Origin: Fomes fomentarius
Taxonomy: Eukaryota > Basidiomycota > Agaricomycetes > Polyporales > Polyporaceae
Length of the DNA stretch: 64,000 nucleotides
Reading direction: 5' to 3'
Assembly: GCA_022606135.1 (NCBI GenBank)
Contig: JABYQN010000008.1
Coordinates: 310,001 to 374,000 of the forward strand
Shown here: positions 57,488 to 64,000 of the stretch, in pieces
Numbering within the stretch: position 1 is the first letter of the stretch
Layout: each line of letters begins with the position of its first letter
Translations under genes and position numbers: made by a program
Notes under the pieces: model-generated
Seen by the model: only the letters and a program-made list of their open reading frames with translations
The model's database searches: none
What the model was told of the DNA's origin: nothing

Positions 57488-59696
57488 ATGGTTCGTGCTA
57501 GGGACTACATTCCTCTATCGCTTTGGCCCGAGGGCGAACCCGGCAATCCTTACAGGAATCAGAAGACGCAGGATCGACGGTGGCGGATTTTCCAGGCTCT
57601 TGTCGGCGTGTCAATACTGGCCAACTTGTACTTCTTCTACAAGTCATTCACGAATTGGCCTGCGCCATTGGATAACTACCAGTCACTGTGAGCACTTCAT
57701 ATGGTTTAATTTGCTGGACTTGTGAGTTCTCGGAGAGGGAAAGACCAAGGCGTTGGGCATCTAGCAGAGGCTGCGGAGAACCTGTGTCTCTTCACTCGGT
57801 CGGAGAGGGTGGGAGTAAACCAGGTTATTTTCATGACGATACGCTTGCACGGGAAATGGGATGTGTTCTCATGCAACTTCCTGAGCGTACTGTGGGTCAT
57901 ACAGCAGATTCGACCACTACGGAACCAAGCGCCATTCTGAACGGCCCAGCCACATCGGGCTACACGTTGATCGCATCCCTATCGACATATAGGTAGGATT
58001 GTGATCAGCGTTTTACAAACTACCCGTTTCTTGGTCACACTGGACCAAGACCCGCACATTTTCTGTTGCAACGATTCATTGCATAGTGTCATACCTCCGG
58101 ATGCTTGGCTCCTGCTCACACCGCGACTATTGGTGATAGTAACGTTGGGCTGGAGCTTGCGCTGCGATGTATGCATGCTTCGATATCCCTTTCCGAGTCC
58201 ATGGTGCAACGTTCCCCCGGTCGTGTCTAAGAGGCTATAACGAAATATCGCCGTAAGGTCTTCTTGGCAGTCGAGAAGTGAGTAGTTTGCTGTGTGAATG
58301 GAGATGGTCTTCATGCCGCAGCAATGAACATCCCAAAGGACGAGCAGAGCAGTGGTAGGGTTGGGTCTGCGCTCGTGCAATTGCATCTGCAAGGGTGCAC
58401 TTTGTCCTTACGTCTACTTGTGGCGCTCTGGGCACGCTAGCAGGGGCCTTTGCGTGTTCATCTGTGCTCACTGACGTAGTCAGCAACCGCGCAACGCGGA
58501 TAGTACATCCCCTAACCCTGTTCTCACAAGCGTATCTCCGAAATCCTCGCTTGGGTATCCAGTGCACACAGTTGGCAGTCCTTCATGTTTGATGGCGGCC
58601 CGAGTAGGGCAGGGAATAACGGTGATAGGTACTGGCGCAGCAGTGTGGGACAGCGCAGGTCTCGTTGTGAGAGTCTCACGTCCGTCTCGGGCTTCATTCA
58701 GGCCCATTGGGGAGCGTCACACTATCGCCTTCTCCGGCTGTCCCAGAACGCCTGCAATTGCACTCACTCACCCATGCATACGAACGTAAGCTAACCCCAG
58801 CTTGACGTGACAGAAACTCACACGCAATAGTCGACGCGAAAGCGGTGTTGAACCTCAAGCCCACGAATTCTCACAACAACGCGGTGGTCACCGGCCTCTA
58901 CACCGACGCGTTTGCCACCGCCGTCGCGACGCTCGGGCACACCCTCAACGCCGCCAACTCCACCGCCGCCCGCCTCCTATTCTATCTCCCCGACAAAGTC
59001 TCCAAGCGCGCGCTCTGCGTCGCGCAGACATCCGGCTGGGAGGCGATCCCCATCCAGCGCATCGCGCCGCCCTTCAAGGGCGTGGGCCGCCACTTCCTCG
59101 ACCAGTACTCAAAACTGCACCTCTGGACGCTCGACCAGCAGGGCTTCGAGAGCGTCGTATACGTCGACGCGGATGCGCTCGTGCGGCGCAACTTCGACGA
59201 GCTCTTCCGCCTGCCATACACCTTCGGCGCCGTGCCCGACGTGTACCTCGACGCGCAGGGCTACACGACGTCCTTCAACGCGGGGGTGATGTTTATCCGG
59301 CCAGACACGGCGCTCTTCAACGACATGGTCAGCAAGATCGCGACGGCGCACTATCCCGCAGAGCAGGCCGAGCAGGCTTTCCTGAACCTCTACTTTGGCG
59401 CGGAGGCCATCCGCCTTCCGTACGCGTACAACGCGAACCTCGCGATCAAGCTGCGCACGCCGCAGCTCTGGAGCGCCCTCAAGGACGAGATGCGCATCGT
59501 GCACTACACGCTCGCGAAGCCGTTCCTCCAGGGTGACTATGCGGAGGTGCCGATTGACCAGCTCGACCGGAACGCGGAGAAGGTCGCGCAGAAGAAGTGG
59601 CGGTACAAGGAGGAGGTCGAGGAGTGGTTGGCGGCATGGCACGAGACGAAGAAGACATACGCGACAAAGCTTGCCGAGTGCAACGCTCATTCATGA
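57488..59696 (+). CDS. Glycosyltransferase family 8 (glycogenin-like) type II membrane protein, structure incomplete
   Basis: First exon 57488-57687 encodes MVRARDYIPLSLWPEGEPG followed by one signal-anchor (IFQALVGVSILANLYFFY). The main exon 58831-59696 encodes the catalytic domain: NAVVTGLYTDAFATAVATLGHTL, the DxD motif in VVYVDADALVRRNFDEL (nucleotide-sugar and metal binding), FGAVPDVY, SFNAGVMFIRP, EQAFLNLYF and RIVHYTLAKPF. This fits a GT8 retaining sugar transferase in the secretory pathway. The two exons do not join in phase: the first ends with two codon bases and the second needs one, so at least one small exon is hidden in the 1.14 kb between them, or the gene is damaged there. Donor sugar and acceptor unknown. 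Confidence 0.78.
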
Positions 59697-59768
59697 TACT
59701 ATACTCCGCGAGCCCTTTATGCGCGCACGGAATACACGACTACTTGACGCCACTTTGCTATATCCTCC

Positions 59769-59944
59769 TAATTCACCGTATCTGGTTTTTTAACTATAAT
59801 GGGCGTGTTAGGGTGAGGTGAAGGATAGTGATCATTAGATGGGGTCGTGTGTCCGGCCGATTGTGATACGTTATGATCACACGAGCTACAATTCCTACTA
59901 TGAGTGTCTGAATCACTGGTACTAGTCCGTAGCCCACATCTATG
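59769..59944 (+). repeat. Direct repeat copy 1 (downstream of GT8 gene)
   Basis: Roughly 75-80% similar by eye to 61929-62116, sharing AATTCACC, GAGGTGAAGGATAGTGAT, TCCGGCCGATTGTGATA and AATCACTGGTACTAGTCCGT. The two copies flank the MDR oxidoreductase gene in the same orientation. Confidence 0.8.
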
Positions 59945-60082
59945 AACGTCAATCTTGCAACTTAGAACAGTTTCTTTTCAGAAGTATGATACAAGTCTCT
60001 TTCGTGAATTATCGGTACGTGGTGCCACCTTCCATTCTTCTATGCTCTCAGTTGACGTCGTCCCTAGAACCTCAAGTCTCGG

Positions 60083-61478
60083 TTATTCGTCCTTGGAAAC
60101 CTTGATGACGACCTTTCCGACGTGCTTCTGGCTCTGGAGATGAGCATATGCCTCCTGGGCCTGCTCGAAGCCGAAGACCTTGTCAACCACGGGCTTGAGC
60201 TTCACCGCGGAGATAAGGCGGTTCAAGTCTTCGAACCTGCAGCAGGGTAAGTTTCTCGTCCACAACTCTGATCAGGAGAGCTAGGATGGGTATACGCACT
60301 GTGTGCGCGACCCGATGAGGATGCCGCGCACGAAGGCACCCTTTCTGTGGACCTGGGCGGGGAGACTGTTTACATCGGCTTGCTGTCCGCACAATTCAGC
60401 CTGAGTCAGTCGCACTCCAATCCTACATCTGCGTTCGTGCACTCACCCCAGCGACAAACCCGACCAGATGAACTGACCCGCCATACCCGACCGTATTCGC
60501 GCTCTTCACGACTGTGCCCGGGCCACCAATTTCAATAACGTGGTCGACACCCTTTCCACCAGTAAGCTTCAAGACCTCCTTGTCCCAGTCCGGCGTCTTC
60601 TTGTAGTTGATGCCGTGCGCAGCCCCAAGCTTCTTTGCGACCTGCAGCTTCTCGTCCGAAGAGGACGTCGCGATGACCGTCGCGCCCGAAGCGACGGCGA
60701 TCTGCAAACCGAAGATCGAGACACCGCCGGTGCCCTGCACGAGCACGGTATCTCCGCCCTTGAGGGGTTTGGGGCCGAAAAGGGCGTTGTATGCGGTGAC
60801 CGCGGCGCAGGGGAGCGTGGAGGCTTCTTCGTAAGAGAGGTGCTCGGGAATACGAACCAGAGACTAGTCACCACATGATCAGCACACCAGAGCAGTCCAA
60901 CTGCAGTCCAACTGAGCGGCCAAACTCACGCGCGCCGGGAGGACCTTGTACTCGGTCAGAACGCCGTCAATGGGACCGCCGAGACAGGTTTCCATGGCCT
61001 CGTCGCTCATTTCCCCAAAGATGTGGTTGGTGAAGAAGCTGGCTGAGACGCGATCGCCGACCTTCCAGCTTTTAACGTCCTCTCCGACTGCGACGATCGA
61101 GCCCGCCATGTCCGAGCCCGGGAGAAGGTTCTCCTTCTGGCTGAACGGATAGTGCCCCGTTGCGATTTGCAGGTCACGGGACTGTATAAGGGCCACAATG
61201 CGATTGCGGCATCAGTATCATGTTACACGTCGAGAGGCAGACGAAGGTTTTCGTTACCTGGAGGGAGACGGCATGGACCTTTACGAGTACCTCGCTCGCT
61301 TGCAGCTTGGGGATTGCGGCCTCCTGCAGCGTGAGGTTGTGGAAGCCATCAACCTAGTGACGAGTACCGCAGGCCCGGATGCAATGTCCTTCTAAGGTTA
61401 ACAGGTTGGCGTTCATCACTGTCGACGTCTGCGTACCTTCGGAAGACGGTATTCACGGGTCTTTTGTGGTACAGACAT
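60083..61478 (-). CDS. MDR-family NADPH-dependent oxidoreductase (quinone reductase / alcohol dehydrogenase-like), 347 aa
   Basis: Exons (minus) 61478-61437, 61353-61258, 61181-60930, 60863-60447, 60382-60300 and 60236-60083. An N-terminal GroES-like fold (VKVHAVSLQSRDLQIATG, LLPGSDMAGSIVAVGEDV, VGDRVSASF) is followed by the nucleotide-binding region (VLVQGTGGVSIFGLQIA, ATSSSDEKLQVAKKLGAAHGINY, GKGVDHVIEIGG) and a C-terminal YAHLQSQKHVGKVVIKV. Several ligands of the catalytic and structural zinc sites appear absent, which points to the zinc-independent NADPH oxidoreductase branch. Cytosolic, substrate unknown. It lies between two copies of a direct repeat. Confidence 0.88.
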
Positions 61479-61928
61479 GTTGAATGATGAGACTTCAAGA
61501 GATGCGCTGAAGACGAGGGGGCTGGAGTCGAAAGTTAACCCACTGCTTGAGACCTATAAGTAGTGGACGTTGGAATTGATCGATTTCCGACGGCCCGGGC
61601 TATGTTGCGTTGGAAGCTGCTTTGTCAGAAACATACCCCAACGCACGCTTCTGCGAGACATCGGACCCGAATATTAGTAATTACTGGAAGTATGGTGCAA
61701 TTCCGCTGGAAGTGGTGGAAAGTCAAGTGGGCAGGGCCCGAAAATTTGTAAAACTGCGTCCTGTTACGCACCTGTGCCACTAGCCAAGCTGCAATAACAT
61801 TGTTCACTGACGTGCACCTTTGGTCGGCGAGCTTGTGATGAGCTTGCCCAACTTGAAGTCCGAGCAAGTTCTTGTCTTGATTACCAATCGGGATGAAGCG
61901 CTCAATGTAGTTCAAGTCGAGTTATTAG

Positions 61929-62116
61929 TAATTCACCATGTCTGGTTTCCGGAATATAATGGGTGTGTGTGTGTTAGGATGAGGTGAAGGATAGTGATAG
62001 TTGTATGGCACAGATGGGGGCCATCGTGCGTCCGGCCGATTGTGATAGTACGTTGTCTACATATCCCTACTACGAGTGTCCGAATCACTGGTACTAGTCC
62101 GTGGCCCGCCTCTATG
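61929..62116 (+). repeat. Direct repeat copy 2 (upstream of MDR gene)
   Basis: See the copy at 59769. The rest of 61479-62444 contains the MDR promoter side and the 3' flank of the CSC1 gene, with no further gene recognised. Confidence 0.8.
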
Positions 62117-62444
62117 TATAACACAGCAAAACGTACCCCGGGCGGCTCTGCGCCCTCTAGCTTTGCGCAACAAAGGACTCAGAGGCCGCACGGCGACGCT
62201 ACCAGTGTTGAGAGTGAAAGTGGCATGTAGTATAAACGTAGTTGACGTTGTCCGGGTCCAAAGCGAAAGAGAAACAAAAGCAAGGAAAACTACAGTGCAG
62301 AGCGTATCAAGGGTAAAGGGCATAAATCGAGCAAACGGAGATAAACTACTAGCCCCTGCATTGTAGGATAGACATGGACATCAGACGCTCGACCTTCCCA
62401 ACCTACATTCGTGAATTCATCATTCCCCGTCTCCCCTAGGGAGA

Positions 62445-64000
62445 TCATAGCATCCTATGCGCGCCCCGTCCCGCCATATTGTGCTCGCTGCCGTCGAGAC
62501 CCGGTGGTGGTGGCGCAGGGTGGCCGACGTACGACGAGTCAGGTGAAGCTCGTTGGGAGCTCAGCCCGGGCTGGCTTGGATACCGCCCGTGTGCGGCGTA
62601 CTGTTGCTGAGGTGGGTATTGTTGCTGGGGTGGGTATTGCTGGGGAGGATACTGTTGCTGAGGTGAATACTGTTGGGGCGGGTACTGCTGAGGCGAGTGT
62701 GAGGGGGTGTAGGGTCGTGGAGGGGTGAACTGTGCCATGGTCATTGATCCTTGTGACGGGTACGGCCGGTGGAGAGGCGCTTCCCGGTAAGCCTCGTTGG
62801 AGTAGGTGGCAGGCATCAACGGTGTGTGTGGGTTCTCGCTCGACGGTGTTGTCGCGTAGCCGTAGTTGAGGTCGACATTGCTCCTGCTTGCGGCAAGGTT
62901 AGGGTCGAAGTAGCTAGAACCCTGATTTAGCAATGGCTGGTTGTCGGGAATGTCGAGTCTCGTCATCTCGATCTCAGGTTGAGGTCCTTGAGCGAGGTAA
63001 CGATCGTACCCGAGCAACTTCGACGGCGCAGGCGATGCCGCACGGATGGGGTCATTGCCGTACATACTCTTCGTCTCGGACAAGAGGTTGGAAGAAGACA
63101 CAGACCGAGTGTCCCAGTCGTCTCCCCTGTCGCGCCTGTACAGTACTGGGTCGTACGCCAGGTCGCTTTCTTGTATACCAGCGATCCTGATACCTCCCGC
63201 GACGACAGCCTCAGTCGACTGGCCGCCCATATCCCCCAGCTTCGCCTGCACGTTTTTGGTCTTGCCATGATATACTTGCGATAGCAGTCCAGTCATGTTC
63301 GCGTGCACCATCGGCGTGAACAGCTCCGAGTGGAGCGCGGGGTGCCCGAATCGCTTCTCGAGGCGGTTCCGCGCCGAGTCATTGCGGCGAGAGTGGACCT
63401 GGGCCTCGCGCAGCTCCGCCTCGGTGGGGATGTAGTACCGGAACGACGGCTGAAAGACGCGGTGGACGTATGCCTTGAATATGATCATGATCAAGACGGG
63501 AGGGATGGTTGCCAACCAGTAGAGCGACTTGAATCCGTACTGCAGTCCGATAGCTATGAAGAGACATGACGTCGGCATCGCTCTGCCGGATAGGGTTCAG
63601 GAGGGTACGTACTGAGGACCATGATGAGTTGCATCAGGATCACGCCCGCGAAGAGACGATTGATCACAACGTTCCACATGCGCTGTCGGCGCGATGTGAG
63701 TAAAACTGAAGTTACTTGAGTGATGCTGACTAGACTCACCCCACCGCTTTCGGTCTTAGAAACGAAGACGAACATGAGCTGATACTTGTAGACCCACGAG
63801 CTAACCCAGAACACGACTGCGCAGGCGACGGCCACAAGGGGTGCCAGCGGTGCGAAGAACAACCCAACGGCAGCCATAAACAACATGTTCGAGCTTCGGC
63901 ACAGGTCAGCGCAAAGGCACTCGGGACGAAGACTCGCAGATACTCACTAGTAGACGGCATACTGGAAGTCGGGCGGCTGGGTCCACTCACGGATCTCACG
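62445..64000 (-). CDS. CSC1/OSCA/TMEM63 (DUF221) channel family, C-terminal part, 5' end beyond right edge
   Basis: Visible exons (minus) 64000-63948, 63893-63740, 63682-63613 and 63553-62445, 461 codons. Conserved membrane blocks are DFQYAVYYSNMLFMAAVGLFFAPLAPLV, AVVFWVSSWVYKYQLMFVFVSKTESGG, RMWNVVINRLFAGVILMQLIMVL and YGFKSLYWLATIPPVLIMIIFKAYV, matching the last helices of the calcium-permeable, osmotically or mechanically gated CSC1-like family. The C-terminal cytoplasmic tail is long and ends in a Gln/Pro/Tyr-rich repeat (PPQQQY-type units, about 62715-62590). The N-terminal half of the pore region is outside the window. Confidence 0.9.

Noticed and set aside
57197..57496. Additional upstream coding exon for the GT8 gene
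   Set aside because: The ATG at 57488 starts a clean type II membrane protein N-terminus, and upstream sequence has no similarity or splice support.

Overview
The window is genomic DNA of a filamentous basidiomycete, most likely a wood-decay Agaricomycete (order Polyporales is an inference, not shown). The support is: many short spliceosomal introns (about 48-75 bp) with GT-AG and occasional GC-AG ends; three FunK1 fungal-type kinases; a Ty3/gypsy chromovirus; several membrane-protein families I know only from Agaricomycetes; and a tRNA-Ala with a short intron. All exon structures were read by eye from splice signals, reading frame and recalled family sequence, and frame sums were checked for each gene.

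Layout. Positions 1-17158 are transposon-dominated. A minus-strand Ty3/gypsy chromovirus (5' LTR at 6579-7096, gag and pol leftward, a small third ORF running off the left edge) sits in an oppositely oriented copy of its own pol (7097-9564), which a solo LTR interrupts. An LTR-like fragment, a foldback repeat and four TIR elements follow. The four TIR elements start with CATCAG and have 2-bp target duplications; three of them are nested inside one another and split an amidohydrolase relic. Positions 17529-22300 hold an intact FunK1 kinase and a FunK1 pseudogene head to head.

Positions 22604-36884 hold two flavocytochrome b2-type FMN dehydrogenases, both ending in a peroxisomal PTS1-like tripeptide (SRM and SKL). 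Two paralogous single-pass membrane proteins lie between them, followed by an isocitrate lyase/PEP-mutase-superfamily enzyme. Together these three enzymes suggest glyoxylate/oxalate or 2-hydroxy-acid metabolism (inference). Positions 37418-42760 hold two related Agaricomycete membrane proteins flanking a third FunK1 gene. Positions 43257-64000 hold an MFS transporter with a 13-nt microexon, a membrane-anchored DUF3445 haem-enzyme-like protein, a seven-TM protein, tRNA-Ala, an OPT oligopeptide transporter, a GT8 glycosyltransferase, an NADPH-type MDR oxidoreductase between two copies of a 180-bp repeat, and the C-terminal part of a CSC1/OSCA-type channel that runs off the right edge.

The most interesting parts are the CATCAG element family, the self-priming-type LTR element and its near-identical inverted arms, and the peroxisomal flavocytochrome pair.
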